Shown: positions 25,683 through 34,825 of the stretch, in pieces
How positions within the stretch are numbered: position 1 is the stretch's first letter
How the letters are laid out: each line of letters starts with the position of its first letter
DNA from: Microlunatus parietis
Lineage (GTDB): Bacteria; Actinomycetota; Actinomycetes; Propionibacteriales; Propionibacteriaceae
Assembly (NCBI RefSeq): GCF_013407955.1
Contig: NZ_JACCBU010000001.1
Span: forward strand, 2,480,001-2,544,000
Length of the DNA stretch: 64,000 bases
Reading direction: 5' to 3'
Program-made: the position numbers and the translations under genes
The notes under the pieces: generated by a model
What the model was told of the DNA's origin: nothing
The model's database searches: none
Seen by the model: the letters and a program-made list of their open reading frames with translations, nothing else

Positions 25683-26166
25683 GCGGTCACCCTAGATGCT
25701 GAGTCGACCCCGAAGCACGGGATTTGTCGGCGGCCGGGCAGGGGTCAGACATCCACTCGGGGCGTGTCGGCAGCATGATGCATCGAGTGGGATGTTTTTC
25801 GTCACACTCGACGAGGCTGGTCCGTCTAGGCCGAACTCGTCGACGTGAGTCCGGATTCGCCGCACTGACCGGACTACCGGCCAGCCCACGCGTGTGACTA
25901 CCCCACACTTCTTGTCGCTTTACCAGAGAAGTAACTCGCGGGAAGAGCCAGTTTTTCACGTTACGTGAAAAACTTGTGACCAGAGTGACGACAGGGACGA
26001 CCGGACGGCGGGCAGGCCAGGCTCGGAGGACTGCGGTAGCACCCAGGCTTCACCGCCTGACGTTGACAGCTCTCGACGCGCACCCTCGGCACCCAAGATC
26101 ACCGCGCGCGACTGGTTGCCCGCGCACTGACCCCAGACCCCGGACCGCGCCGCGAGACCAGGCCCG
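25683..26166. other. 484-base gene-free region with a 23-bp palindrome
   Basis: No frame here looks like a real protein; the longest (minus strand, 25687-25959) has Arg/Ser/Pro-rich text without family motifs and starts inside the palindrome. The region contains a short inverted repeat (TCGAGTG at 25783 and CACTCGA at 25805-25811) and the perfect palindrome at 25951-25973. The two flanking genes are both on the minus strand: the ABC-F start at 25682 and the dehydrogenase stop at 26167, so the interval serves as the ABC-F upstream region. Confidence 0.6.
25951..25973. promoter_or_regulatory. perfect 23-bp palindrome, operator-like
   Basis: GTTTTTCACGT (25951-25961), one central T, then ACGTGAAAAAC (25963-25973). 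All eleven pairs match. The size, one-base centre and A/T-rich flanks in a GC-rich genome resemble the binding site of a dimeric regulator more than a terminator. It lies about 270 bases upstream of the ABC-F start, within the only stretch that could hold that gene's promoter. Confidence 0.55.
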
Positions 26167-27150
26167 TTAGGCGACGCGAGACAAGTCAGCAGCCGTCACG
26201 GCATGCTGCAAGGGCGACCCGGCGACGAACCGCTCCACCTCGGCCACCGCCGAGGCACCCATCCGCCCCAGCTCGTTCCCGGCCGACCCCGCCAGGTGCG
26301 GCGTGAGGAAGACGTTCGGCAGCCCGTACAGCACATGCCCGGGCGGCAGGGGTTCCGGGTCGCTGACGTCGAGCATGGCGCGCAACCGCCCGGAGACGAG
26401 TTCGGCTTCCAGGGCGGCGGTCTCGATGATCGACGGCCGCGCGGTGTTGATCAACGTCGCCCCGTCCGGCAGCGCGGCCAGTACCTCGGCGGAGATCATG
26501 TTGGCGGTCGCCGGGATGGACGGCGCGTGCAGGCTGAACACATCGCTGCGCCGGGCCAGCTCGACCAGGTCGTCGATCTTGGTCGCACCGAGCTCCTCGG
26601 CACGCTCAGCGGTCAGGTACGGGTCGTACACCAGAACGGTCAGATCGAACGGCTGCAGCAGTTCGATCACCCGGGCCCCGACCAGCGACGCGCCGACGAT
26701 CCCGATGGTCCTGCCGTAGTTGCCGATCTCCGGGCCGCGCTCGGTCCGCACCTGATCGGCGGTGTACGCCCGCGAGATCCCGATCACATCCTTGCCGGCG
26801 AACAGGATCGCGGCCAGGGTGAACTCGGCGACCGGCACCGCGTTGGCGTGGGCGGCGCTGGACACCTGCAGCTCGCGCTGCCAGGCCTCGTCGGGGAGCA
26901 TGGAACGGACCGACCCGGCCGCGTGGATCACCCCTCGCAGCCGCGGCAACCGCGCCAGCGCAGCGGCATTCAGTACGGGTGCGCCCCAGCCGGTGATCGC
27001 CAGCTCCACGTCCGCCGGAGCGTCCCGCCAGTCACGGATCACCAGGTCGGGGTCCAGGTCGACCAGTTCGGTCAGCCGGGCCAGCCGGCCGGCGTCGAAG
27101 AACCGTCGCTCCAGCCCGGGGTTCATCGCGAAAACGGCCTTCGGCGCCAT
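26167..27150 (-). CDS. D-isomer 2-hydroxyacid dehydrogenase family protein
   Basis: 327 residues from ATG 27150, preceded on the minus strand by GGGGAGGAG. The NAD-binding motif is TIGIVGASLVGARVIELLQP (~residue 150), followed by VLVYDPYL, the substrate-binding DVFSLHAPSIPATANMISAE, the catalytic arginine in ATLINTARPSIIETAALEAE and the catalytic histidine in VFLTPHLAGSAGNELGRMG. The expected role is NAD-dependent reduction of a 2-keto acid or oxidation of phosphoglycerate-like compounds. It is divergent from trmB across about 50 bases. Confidence 0.88.
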   Translation of the reverse strand: MAPKAVFAMNPGLERRFFDAGRLARLTELVDLDPDLVIRDWRDAPADVELAITGWGAPVLNAAALARLPRLRGVIHAAGSVRSMLPDEAWQRELQVSSAAHANAVPVAEFTLAAILFAGKDVIGISRAYTADQVRTERGPEIGNYGRTIGIVGASLVGARVIELLQPFDLTVLVYDPYLTAERAEELGATKIDDLVELARRSDVFSLHAPSIPATANMISAEVLAALPDGATLINTARPSIIETAALEAELVSGRLRAMLDVSDPEPLPPGHVLYGLPNVFLTPHLAGSAGNELGRMGASAVAEVERFVAGSPLQHAVTAADLSRVA

Positions 27151-27199
27151 GGAGCTCCTCCCCTGCCAACCTACTGGGCGGTTGGTACATTGCGTGATC

Positions 27200-27922
27200 A
27201 TGGTAGGCCAGCGCTCAGGGACGGTTCGCCGCGGGATCGTGTCCTTCGTCCGCCGCGGCGGGCGGATCACCGTCGCCCAGCAGCGGAACCTGGACCGGTA
27301 TCGGGAGCGCTGGGTGATCGACGTACCCCCGCCGCCGGTGCCGGAGAATCCGGCGGCCGAACCACCTCTCGACCTCGGGAAGATCTTCGGCCGCGAGGCG
27401 CCGCTGATCATCGAGATCGGCCCGGGGATGGGCGAATCGCTGGTCCCGATGGCCGCCGCCCGACCGGAGGCCAATGTGCTCGCCTTCGAGGTCTACACCC
27501 CTTCGGTCGGTTCGATCCTCGGCAAGATCGCCGACGCCGGGATCGAGAATCTGCGCGTCGCCGAAACGGATGCCGCGGAGGGTCTGCGCCGGCTACTGCC
27601 GCCCGAGTCGATCGACCGGCTGTGGACGTTCTTTCCCGATCCGTGGCCGAAGAAGAAACACCACAAGCGGCGGCTGGTGAGCAGGCCGTTCGCCGACCTG
27701 GTCGCCAGCCGGATGAAGCGGCACGGAGTCTGGCGGCTCGCCACGGACTGGGAGGACTACGCCGGTCAGATGCGGGAGGTCCTCGATGATCATCCGCGGT
27801 TCGTCAACGAGTTCCGCGAGGGCTGGGCGCCCCGCTGGGTGCAGCGGCCGATGACCCGGTTCGAGCAGCGCGGGATCGACGCCGGCCGGCACATCTTCGA
27901 TCTCTCCTATCGCCGCCGTTGA
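27200..27922 (+). CDS. trmB: tRNA (guanine-N7-)-methyltransferase
   Basis: 240 residues. TrmB makes m7G46 in the tRNA variable loop using SAM. Motifs: LIIEIGPGMGESLVPMAAAR (SAM loop), VLAFEVYTPSVGSILGKI, and the family signature WTFFPDPWPKKKHHKRRLVS, then WRLATDWEDYAGQMREVL. The first ~65 residues are a basic extension. ATG 27200 is used; GTG 27194 in the same frame is a close alternative. It begins an RNA-modification operon: truA starts two bases after its stop. Confidence 0.95.
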   Translation: MVGQRSGTVRRGIVSFVRRGGRITVAQQRNLDRYRERWVIDVPPPPVPENPAAEPPLDLGKIFGREAPLIIEIGPGMGESLVPMAAARPEANVLAFEVYTPSVGSILGKIADAGIENLRVAETDAAEGLRRLLPPESIDRLWTFFPDPWPKKKHHKRRLVSRPFADLVASRMKRHGVWRLATDWEDYAGQMREVLDDHPRFVNEFREGWAPRWVQRPMTRFEQRGIDAGRHIFDLSYRRR

Positions 27923-27924
27923 TC

Positions 27925-28749
27925 ATGACGGACGACGTTCTGGTACGGCTTCGACTCGATCTCGCCTACCACGGCGCGGGCTTCGCCGGCTGGGCCGACC
28001 AGCCCGGCCTGCGGACCGTGCAGGGCGAGTTGGAACGCTGGATCGCGGCGGTGCTGCGGCTGCCGGAGCCGGCCCGTGTGGTCTGCGCCGGCCGGACCGA
28101 CGCCGGGGTGCACGCGCGCGGGCAGGTGGTCCATGTCGATCTTGCGGCCGAGGTCGCCGGCGACGGCTCGACGCTGCTCCGCCGGCTCAACCGGGCGCTG
28201 CCCGATGATCTTGTCGTCCGTACGGTACGGCCGGCACCACCGGGCTTCGACGCCCGGTTCGCCGCGGACTGGCGACGCTACAGCTACCGGATCGTCGACG
28301 GACCGATCCGGCCCGACCCGCTGATCCGGCACTTGGTCGCGCACGTCCGCGAGCCGCTCGACCTGGACCGGCTCAACGCCGCGGCCGCCACCCTGCTCGG
28401 GCTGCGCGACTTCGGCGCCTTCTGCCGACGTCGCGAGGGCGCCACGACGATCCGGACCCTGCTCGACTTCGCCGGCCACCGCCTCGATGACGGCGTAATC
28501 GACCTGACCGTGCGCGCGGACGCGTTCTGTCACTCGATGGTCCGTTCGCTGGTCGGCGCGGTCGTCGCGGTGGGCACCGGGCGACGAGATCTCGCTTGGC
28601 TGCAAGGGATCGCGGCCACTCCGGTCCGGGACTCCTCGGTCCAGGTGATGCCGGCCCACGGACTGACCCTGGAGCAGGTGCACTACCCGCCCGATGATCA
28701 ACTCGCCGCCCGTGTCGCCGAGGCGCGCACCACGAGGTCGCTGCCATGA
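27925..28749 (+). CDS. truA: tRNA pseudouridine(38-40) synthase
   Basis: 274 residues. TruA isomerises uridines 38-40 of the tRNA anticodon arm. The catalytic aspartate is in CAGRTDAGVHARGQVVHVDL (~residue 50-70); other motifs are RLRLDLAYHGAGFAGWADQP at the N-terminus, DWRRYSYRIVDGP, LRDFGAFCRRREGATTIRT and FCHSMVRSLVGAVVAVGTGR. I chose ATG 27925 over the TTG six bases earlier. In most actinomycetes truA follows rplQ; here it is far away from rplQ, between trmB and an RsmC-like gene. Confidence 0.95.
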   Translation: MTDDVLVRLRLDLAYHGAGFAGWADQPGLRTVQGELERWIAAVLRLPEPARVVCAGRTDAGVHARGQVVHVDLAAEVAGDGSTLLRRLNRALPDDLVVRTVRPAPPGFDARFAADWRRYSYRIVDGPIRPDPLIRHLVAHVREPLDLDRLNAAAATLLGLRDFGAFCRRREGATTIRTLLDFAGHRLDDGVIDLTVRADAFCHSMVRSLVGAVVAVGTGRRDLAWLQGIAATPVRDSSVQVMPAHGLTLEQVHYPPDDQLAARVAEARTTRSLP

Positions 28750-29354
28750 CCCAAGATCATTATTTCGAACGGGAGCCGGCCACACCGGAGAAGCGGCGCC
28801 GGATCACGGCCCGGATCGGCGACCGGGACCTCACCTTCAGCACGGCGAACGGCGTGTTCTCGGCCGACGGACTTGATCATGCGACGGCGCTGCTGCTGCG
28901 GACGTTCGAGCCGCCGGCCGGGGCCCGCCGGCTGCTGGATCTCGGCTGCGGCTGGGGACCGATCGCGATCACGCTGGCACTGGCCGTCCCGGAGGCGCGC
29001 ATCGACGCGGTGGACAGCAACGACCGGGCGCTACGTCTGTGCCGGGACAACGCGGCCGAGCACGGCGTCGCGGACCGAGTGATCACGTTGCGGCCGGATC
29101 AGGCCGACCCGTCCGTCCGGTACGACGAACTGTGGTCCAATCCGCCGATCCGGATCGGCAAGGAGGCCGTCCACGCCCTGCTGTCCACCTGGCTGCCGAG
29201 GCTCGCGCCGGACGGGGCGGCCCGGCTGGTGGTCGGCAGGAACCTCGGCGCCGACTCGCTGCAACGGTGGCTGGTCGAGCAGGGCTACCGGTGCGACCGG
29301 GTGGCCAGCGCGAAGGGGTTCCGCGTCTTCGCGGTCAGCCGGCCCGCTCGCTGA
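28746..29354 (+). CDS. RsmC-like class I methyltransferase
   Basis: 202 residues, coupled to truA by an ATGA overlap. The SAM motif is RRLLDLGCGWGPIAITLALA (~residue 58-77), followed by RIDAVDSNDRALRLCRDNAA and the catalytic motif WSNPPIRIGK, as in N2-guanine methyltransferases RsmC/RlmG, where the motif is NPPFH. LVVGRNLGADSL matches the 'VANRHLPY' region of RsmC only loosely. It corresponds to the C-terminal catalytic half of RsmC, typical of the short actinobacterial form. rRNA guanine methylation is the likely role. Its 3' end overlaps the convergent permease by 20 bases. Confidence 0.85.
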   Translation: MTQDHYFEREPATPEKRRRITARIGDRDLTFSTANGVFSADGLDHATALLLRTFEPPAGARRLLDLGCGWGPIAITLALAVPEARIDAVDSNDRALRLCRDNAAEHGVADRVITLRPDQADPSVRYDELWSNPPIRIGKEAVHALLSTWLPRLAPDGAARLVVGRNLGADSLQRWLVEQGYRCDRVASAKGFRVFAVSRPAR

Positions 29355-30930
29355 CCGCCGCCATCACCTCGGGCCAGCGACGTTCCAGCCGGCGGCCGCC
29401 GAGCCGGATCCCGTACCGGAGCACGACGAGGCCGCCGACGATGCCGACCACCAGGGCGACCGCCGCCAGCCAGCCGACCCAGAACGAGGCGACCACCAAC
29501 GCGATCAACGGCAGCCCGAGCCCGATCGACAGCCCCGACGAGACCAGGAACGACAACAGCGCCGGCAATCCACCGCTGTTGCCCTTCTGGAACGGGCTGC
29601 TGCCGGGCGGCGGCGCCGGCCACTGCCAGAGGGCGCCGACGAACGACCCGACGCCGAAGCCGATCAAGGTCAGCCCGACGACCAACGCCAGCACTTGCGA
29701 CGTGAGGTGCCATTGCCCACTGATCGCCAACGAGATCACGGTGACCGCAAGCAAGAGCGGACCGAGCAGGGTGAGACCCGAATAGACCCGGCCGGCCCGG
29801 TCGTCGGCACCGGACAGCCCGCTGCTGATGTGCAGCCAGATCGCCGAGCCGTCGTAGGAGAGGTCCTGGGCCAGGCTGACCGAGACGAACAGACCGAGCA
29901 GCACCGGCGCGAAGGCGATCAACGGCCGGCTGCCGGCGTTCGGGTTCGCGATCTGGGTCGCGATCAACGCGAGCGGCAAGATCAGGAAGCCCGCGATCCC
30001 CGCGATGTAACGGGGATCGCGGCGCCAGTAGATCAGGGTACGGAAGCCCACCCCGCCGGCCGGGGTCGCCGGATAGAGCCGTTCGACCAGTCGGCCCTGC
30101 TTCACCTTGCGGGCCTCGCCGCCGCCCTCGATCGGCTCCACCAGCCGCTGGGCCAAGAAGTGCCGCCAGACCAGCCAGAGCCCGATGATCATGGCCAGTC
30201 CGAGCAGCAGTTTGATCACCGCGACGGCGTAACCGCCGCGGCCGACCTCGGCCGGGACCGACCAGAGCCAGCCGACCGGGAGCCAGCCGGCCACTTCGGC
30301 GCTGTCGCCGAGGATGGCCCGTAGTTGATCAAGGCTTGCGCCGGCGAGCCCACCGGACAGGTTGCCGAGCACCGCACTGCCGGCTCCCAGCACCGCCAGC
30401 AGCACGAAGGCAAGATCACGGAACCGCCGCGACGACAGCACCCGGGCGAACACCGTGGTGGCGGTCCGGGCCAGCAGGAAGCAACTCGCCACGCCGAACG
30501 GTACGACGACGACTGCCGCGATGATCGACGCCGGATCGCGCGCGTAGCCGATGATCATGGCCAGGGCGACCAGGGTCGTGGCGACGCCGGGGATGCCGAT
30601 CAGCCCGGCGATCAACAGTCCTGGCTGCAGTTCCCCGGCCCGCACCGGCAGCAGCGCGAACTTGGCCGGGTCGACGGTCTCGTCCACGCCGAACACGAGC
30701 AGCGAGAAGAACAGCCAGCCGCCGGTCAGCATGGCGAAGGCGAGCACCAGCACGTCGGCCGCGATGTCGGCCGGCGCCCAGAGGCGGAGCGCCACGATGC
30801 CGAAGATCGCCGCGGCCACCAGGCCGAGTCCGTACACGCCGCCGATGATCATGCCGACGGTGCGCCAGATGCTGCGCCGCAGGCTGTTCTTCAGCAGGGT
30901 TAGTTTGAGTCGGACGACGATTGCAACCAC
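29335..30930 (-). CDS. ABC transporter permease (ABC-2 like)
   Basis: 531 residues, start GTG 30930, with about twelve hydrophobic segments such as WRTVGMIIGGVYGLGLVAAA, IAADVLVLAFAMLTGGWLFF, LLIAGLIGIPGVATTLVALA and the C-terminal LPLIALVVASFWVGWLAAVA. Cytoplasmic loops are Arg-rich (GEARKVKQGRLVERLYPATP). It overlaps the 3' end of the ATPase gene by 31 bases, so the pair is translationally coupled. Large two-module permeases of this type partner with single ATPases to export antibiotics, lipids or peptides; the substrate is unknown. Confidence 0.85.
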   Translation of the reverse strand: MVAIVVRLKLTLLKNSLRRSIWRTVGMIIGGVYGLGLVAAAIFGIVALRLWAPADIAADVLVLAFAMLTGGWLFFSLLVFGVDETVDPAKFALLPVRAGELQPGLLIAGLIGIPGVATTLVALAMIIGYARDPASIIAAVVVVPFGVASCFLLARTATTVFARVLSSRRFRDLAFVLLAVLGAGSAVLGNLSGGLAGASLDQLRAILGDSAEVAGWLPVGWLWSVPAEVGRGGYAVAVIKLLLGLAMIIGLWLVWRHFLAQRLVEPIEGGGEARKVKQGRLVERLYPATPAGGVGFRTLIYWRRDPRYIAGIAGFLILPLALIATQIANPNAGSRPLIAFAPVLLGLFVSVSLAQDLSYDGSAIWLHISSGLSGADDRAGRVYSGLTLLGPLLLAVTVISLAISGQWHLTSQVLALVVGLTLIGFGVGSFVGALWQWPAPPPGSSPFQKGNSGGLPALLSFLVSSGLSIGLGLPLIALVVASFWVGWLAAVALVVGIVGGLVVLRYGIRLGGRRLERRWPEVMAAVSERAG

Positions 30931-31670
30931 GCCAAACCTCCCTCCGCGCCGGCCTGGAACCCGACGAGTTCGAGGAAGCGCTGCTGCAGCGTGGATCCGG
31001 CCCGGACGTCGTCCAGCGTCCCGGCGGCGAGCACCCGGCCCTGCGCCACCACCGCCAGTTCGTCGCAGAGGCTCTCCACCAGCTCCATCACGTGGCTGGA
31101 CAGCACCACGGTGCCGCCGCCGCGGACGAAGTCGCGCAGGATCGACCGGATCGTCTCACCGGACACCGGGTCGACCGCCTCGAACGGCTCGTCCAAGATC
31201 AACAGCCGCGGCGCGTGGATCAGCGCGCAGGCGAGGCCGATCTTCTTCGTCATGCCGGCCGAGTACTCGACCACCAGGGTGTCCCGGTCGTCGGCCAGTC
31301 CGAGCGCGGCGAGCAGTTCGGCACTGCGGGCCTCGATGTCGGGCAGCGGCACCCGGCGGATCAGGCCGACGTAGCGGAGCAGTTCGCCGCCGCTGAGCCG
31401 GTCGAACAGCCGGAGGCCGTCCGGCAGCACGCCCATCAGTTCCTTGGCCCGAACCGGATCGGACCAGACGTCGTGATCGAGCACGGAGGCCGTACCGGCG
31501 TCGGGGCGGAGCAGGCCGGTCGCCATCGAGAGCGTCGTCGTCTTGCCGGCCCCGTTCGGCCCGACCAGCCCGAACATGCAGCCCTGCCGTACCTCGAGCT
31601 CGAGATCGTCGACGGCCCATTTCTGGCCGAAGTTCTTGCGCAATCCTCGCAGCGACATGGCCGAGATCAT
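30900..31670 (-). CDS. ABC transporter ATP-binding protein (export type)
   Basis: 256 residues. Walker A is FGLVGPNGAGKTTTLSMATG (~residue 34-53), Q-loop ...LMGVLPDGLRLFDRLSG, signature EYSAGMTKKIGLACALIHAP (a divergent SAGM rather than SGGQ), Walker B LLILDEPFEAVDP, H-loop VVLSSHVMELVESL. It partners with the overlapping downstream permease. The start is uncertain: ATG 31670 and ATG 31658 are both possible, and the longer frame to 32321 is a shadow of sodA. The nearby sodA gene is divergent. Confidence 0.9.
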   Translation of the reverse strand: MISAMSLRGLRKNFGQKWAVDDLELEVRQGCMFGLVGPNGAGKTTTLSMATGLLRPDAGTASVLDHDVWSDPVRAKELMGVLPDGLRLFDRLSGGELLRYVGLIRRVPLPDIEARSAELLAALGLADDRDTLVVEYSAGMTKKIGLACALIHAPRLLILDEPFEAVDPVSGETIRSILRDFVRGGGTVVLSSHVMELVESLCDELAVVAQGRVLAAGTLDDVRAGSTLQQRFLELVGFQAGAEGGLAWLQSSSDSN

Positions 31671-31808
31671 GGAGCCAGTGTCCTGCACCGGGCTGCGGCT
31701 CCGTCGCACCGGGCTGCGCGCCGCGCGCCGGTTGGCCCTTGATCGGGCCCGAACGGGCCAGCGTAATATGACAAACCGAGTTCGTTGAACCTGCGAAAGG
31801 AATGCGCT

Positions 31809-32435
31809 GTGCCTGCTTATGAGCTTCCTGATCTTCCCTACGACTACGCCGCGCTGGAACCCCACATCTCCGGCACGATCATGGAACTCCACCACGACAA
31901 ACACCACGCCACCTACGTCAAGGGCGTCAACACCGCCCTCGACCAACTCGACGAAGCCCGCAGCACCAACTCCTTCGCCAACATCAACCGCCTCGAAAAG
32001 GACCTCGCCTTCCACCTCGGCGGCCACATCAACCACTCCGTCTTCTGGCCCAACCTCTCCCCCGACGGCGGCGACAAGCCCGACGGCGACCTCGGCGCCG
32101 CCATCGACGCCACCTTCGGCAGCTTCGACGCCTTCCGCGCCCAGTTCGAGGCCAACGCCAACGCCATCCAGGGCTCCGGCTGGTCCATCCTCGCCTACGA
32201 CGCCCTCGGCCAGCGGCTGAACATCGTCCAACTGTTCGACCAGCAGGGCAACCTCCCCCTCGCCCAGATCCCGATCGTGCTGCTCGACATGTGGGAACAC
32301 GCCTTCTATCTGCAGTACCAAAACGTCAAGGCCGACTACGTCAAGGCCTGGTGGAACGTCGTCAACTGGGCCGACGCCCAGCAGCGCTACGCCGCCGCCA
32401 AGACCCAGACCGCCGGCCTGATCATCCCGGCCTGA
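31809..32435 (+). CDS. sodA: superoxide dismutase (Fe/Mn family)
   Basis: 208 residues that convert superoxide to hydrogen peroxide and oxygen in the cytosol. The start is GTG 31809, eight bases after AAAGGA; the ATG-like starts upstream add non-family residues. The metal ligands are visible: His in [20 protein letters not shown], His in [17 protein letters not shown], and Asp/His in [20 protein letters not shown]. The codon use is extreme (nearly all GCC, GAC, AAC, CTC), indicating strong expression. It is divergent from the ABC export genes. Confidence 0.96.
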   Translation: MPAYELPDLPYDYAALEPHISGTIMELHHDKHHATYVKGVNTALDQLDEARSTNSFANINRLEKDLAFHLGGHINHSVFWPNLSPDGGDKPDGDLGAAIDATFGSFDAFRAQFEANANAIQGSGWSILAYDALGQRLNIVQLFDQQGNLPLAQIPIVLLDMWEHAFYLQYQNVKADYVKAWWNVVNWADAQQRYAAAKTQTAGLIIPA

Positions 32436-32452
32436 CCCCAGCCCGGCGTTCG

Positions 32453-33766
32453 ATGAGCGAACCTGCGGGGCATGGCGACGCCGTTGATCAACGGAGCGGT
32501 GTTGATCAACGAACGAGGGCCCAGCAGCGCGGGCCGCGACAGATCGTCGCGGCCTCCATCGGGAACGCCGTCGAGTGGTACGACTGGTACATCTACACCT
32601 TCCTGACGCCGATCTTCGCGGCGCAGGTCTTCGCTCCCGGCGATCCGGTGGCCCAGGTGCTGTCCGCGTTCGCGGTGTTCGCGGTCGGCTTCTTCCTGCG
32701 GCCGATCGGCGGACTGGTGATCGGCTGGGCCGCCGATCGCTGGGGACGGAAGAACACGCTGACCGCGACCATCCTGATGATGGGGTTCGGCAGTTTGATC
32801 ATCGGACTCACCCCGACCTACGAGTCGGCCGGGATCCTGGCACCGATGATCTTGGTCTTCGGCCGGCTGGTGGCCGGCTTCTCCATCGGCGGCGAGTTCG
32901 CCGCGAACACGACGTTCCTGGTCGAGTCGGCGCCGCCCGGACGGCGCGGCTTCTTCTCCTCGTTCCAGTACGTCTCCACCACGGCCGGCCAGCTGGTCGC
33001 GTCCGGCGTGGCGACGATCCTCGCCTTCGCGCTCACCCAGGAACAGTTGTCCGGCTGGGGCTGGCGGATCGGCTTCTTCATCGGCGCGGTCATCGCGCTG
33101 GTCGGGCTCGTCATCCGGTTCAGCGCCGAAGAGACCCGCGAGGTCGGCCAGGACCAGCGCCGGCCGGGGTTGTTCGAGGCGATCCTGCGGCACCCGCGGG
33201 AGTCACTGTTGATCTGTGGCGTCACCATCGCGGGCACGATCGCCTACTACTCGTGGACCACGTATCTGCCGACGTTCGCCCAGCAGAACGGGCATCCGAC
33301 TCAGCAGGCGTTGTTGATCAGTACGATCTCGCTGGCGTTCTTCGGGTTGATCCAGCCGGTGACCGGGGCGATCTCGGACCGGATCGGCCGGCGCCCGATG
33401 TTGATCGCCTTCGCGGCGGCCTTCATGATCGGCATCGTGCCGGCGCTGAACCTGATCAGCTCAAGCAACAGCTTCGCCGTACTGTTGATCATCACGCTGC
33501 TCGGGATGATCTTCCTCAGCGGCTTCACCTCGATCAGCGCCGCGCTGAACGCCGAACTGATCCCCGGCCGGGTCCGGGCGTCCGGCATCGGCTTCCCGTA
33601 CTCGCTGACGGTGGCACTGTTCGGCGGCACGGCTCCGTACATGGGCACCTGGTTCAAGCAGCTGGGCAACCCCGGCCTGTTCGGCTGGTACATCGCCGGG
33701 CTGTGCCTGATCTCGCTGATCGTGTACGTGTTCCTCGGCGAGACGGCGCACAAGAAGCTCGACTAG
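32453..33766 (+). CDS. MFS transporter, metabolite:H+ symporter (MHS) family
   Basis: 437 residues with 12 predicted spans. The MHS hallmark ASIGNAVEWYDWYIYTFLTP opens the first span, followed by the loop-2 motif GWAADRWGRKNTLTATILMM and VFGRLVAGFSIGGEFAANTT; ISDRIGRRPMLI is the matching motif after span 8. Relatives import alpha-ketoglutarate, shikimate, citrate or proline/betaine; the substrate cannot be read here. ATG 32453 lies 18 bases after sodA with a poor ribosome-binding site. The two genes may be cotranscribed. Confidence 0.88.
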   Translation: MSEPAGHGDAVDQRSGVDQRTRAQQRGPRQIVAASIGNAVEWYDWYIYTFLTPIFAAQVFAPGDPVAQVLSAFAVFAVGFFLRPIGGLVIGWAADRWGRKNTLTATILMMGFGSLIIGLTPTYESAGILAPMILVFGRLVAGFSIGGEFAANTTFLVESAPPGRRGFFSSFQYVSTTAGQLVASGVATILAFALTQEQLSGWGWRIGFFIGAVIALVGLVIRFSAEETREVGQDQRRPGLFEAILRHPRESLLICGVTIAGTIAYYSWTTYLPTFAQQNGHPTQQALLISTISLAFFGLIQPVTGAISDRIGRRPMLIAFAAAFMIGIVPALNLISSSNSFAVLLIITLLGMIFLSGFTSISAALNAELIPGRVRASGIGFPYSLTVALFGGTAPYMGTWFKQLGNPGLFGWYIAGLCLISLIVYVFLGETAHKKLD

Positions 33767-34779
33767 GGCGAGCCGCCGGCGAGCAGCAGGACCAGCGGCA
33801 ACGGCAGCGCGATCAGCGGCAGCAGCACCGCGTGCAGGAGCAGGCGCTCGCGCAGGATCGCGACGTACTCCCTGATCATCGCGCTGGGCCAGTAGTAGCC
33901 GGCGGTCGGAGCCCCGGTCGCCTGCGCGTCCAGCCCGGCCTTGCGGGCCAGGATGGCGGCCCGCAGCACGTGGTAGTTGCTGGTGACGATCAGGCCGGAG
34001 CCGGGCGGAGTCGAGGTTTCGGCGCGGATCAGCTCCCCGGTGAAGCGCAGATTCTCTTCGGTGGTCCGGGACCGGATCTCGGCCCGGACCGAAGCCGGAT
34101 CGACGCCGTGGTCGACCGCCCAGGCCGCCATCGCGGTCCCCTCGGCGAGCTGCTCGTCCCTCCCCTGACCACCGGACATGATCAACACCCGGGCGCCGCG
34201 GCGGGTGAACTCGGCGATACCGGCGCGGATCCGGGAGGCGAGCAACGGCGGCACCTCGGTGCCGCGGCGGAGGCCCGAGCCGAGCACCATCACCCAGGCG
34301 GCCGGACGGTTCCGGACCAGCCAGGTGTAGAGCTGGGCGTACCCGAGGAACGCCACGAAGTGGAACCCGAGGTAGCCGACCGCCAGCAGGCCGAACAGCC
34401 AGAGCGCCCGCAACCAGAGCGGCCCGGCCAGGAAGACCGGGATCGTCAGGACGACCGCCGCCATGATCATCAGCCCGGCCAGCAGGGACAGCGAGTTGGC
34501 CAGGCTGGCCCGCTCCCGGCGCAGCATCACGACGCCGTTCATGATCAGGAAGCCGCAGAGCACCAGGATCAGCAGCGGAGACAGCAGAGCGATCGCCACG
34601 ATGAGGAAGGACAGCAGGTCGACGATGACCAGCCCCAGGCCGCCGAGCACGTTGATCAACAACATCGCCCCGGCCAGCAGCCAGTACGCGTTGCTGAGCC
34701 GGCGCGGCTCAGCGCGGGTCCGGGTGACGGCGATGGCGCAGACGGTGACTGCGATCGCCAACGGCAGCAGGAAGATCAT
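33763..34779 (-). CDS. DUF218/ElyC-SanA-YdcF family membrane protein
   Basis: 338 residues. The first ~150 residues hold five hydrophobic spans (MIFLLPLAIAVTVCAIAVTR, LLAGAMLLINVLGGLGLVIV, FLIVAIALLSPLLILVLCGF and so on). The soluble DUF218 domain follows: AWVMVLGSGLRRGTEVPPLL, LIMSGGQGRDEQLAEGTAMA, SRTTEENLRFTGEL, IVTSNYHVLRAAILARKAG. A last span lies at the C-terminus (LLPLIALPLPLVLLLAGG). Members are involved in envelope polysaccharide or cell-wall integrity. The 3' end overlaps the convergent transporter gene by four bases. ATG 34779 is the start that precedes the first span. Confidence 0.8.
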   Translation of the reverse strand: MIFLLPLAIAVTVCAIAVTRTRAEPRRLSNAYWLLAGAMLLINVLGGLGLVIVDLLSFLIVAIALLSPLLILVLCGFLIMNGVVMLRRERASLANSLSLLAGLMIMAAVVLTIPVFLAGPLWLRALWLFGLLAVGYLGFHFVAFLGYAQLYTWLVRNRPAAWVMVLGSGLRRGTEVPPLLASRIRAGIAEFTRRGARVLIMSGGQGRDEQLAEGTAMAAWAVDHGVDPASVRAEIRSRTTEENLRFTGELIRAETSTPPGSGLIVTSNYHVLRAAILARKAGLDAQATGAPTAGYYWPSAMIREYVAILRERLLLHAVLLPLIALPLPLVLLLAGGSP

Positions 34780-34825
34780 CGGCTCAACCGACCCGCATCG
34801 GACACCGCGCCAGGATATCGCCCGC

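Noticed and set aside
25783..25811. Possible fourth copy of the 59-bp repeat (TCGAGTG...CACTCGA)
   Set aside because: Only seven-base arms match and spacing is 29 instead of 59; chance or a highly decayed relic.
25687..25959. 90-codon minus-strand frame before the ABC-F gene
   Set aside because: No recognisable motif, its start lies inside the palindrome, and composition is Arg/Ser/Pro-rich; not called as a gene.
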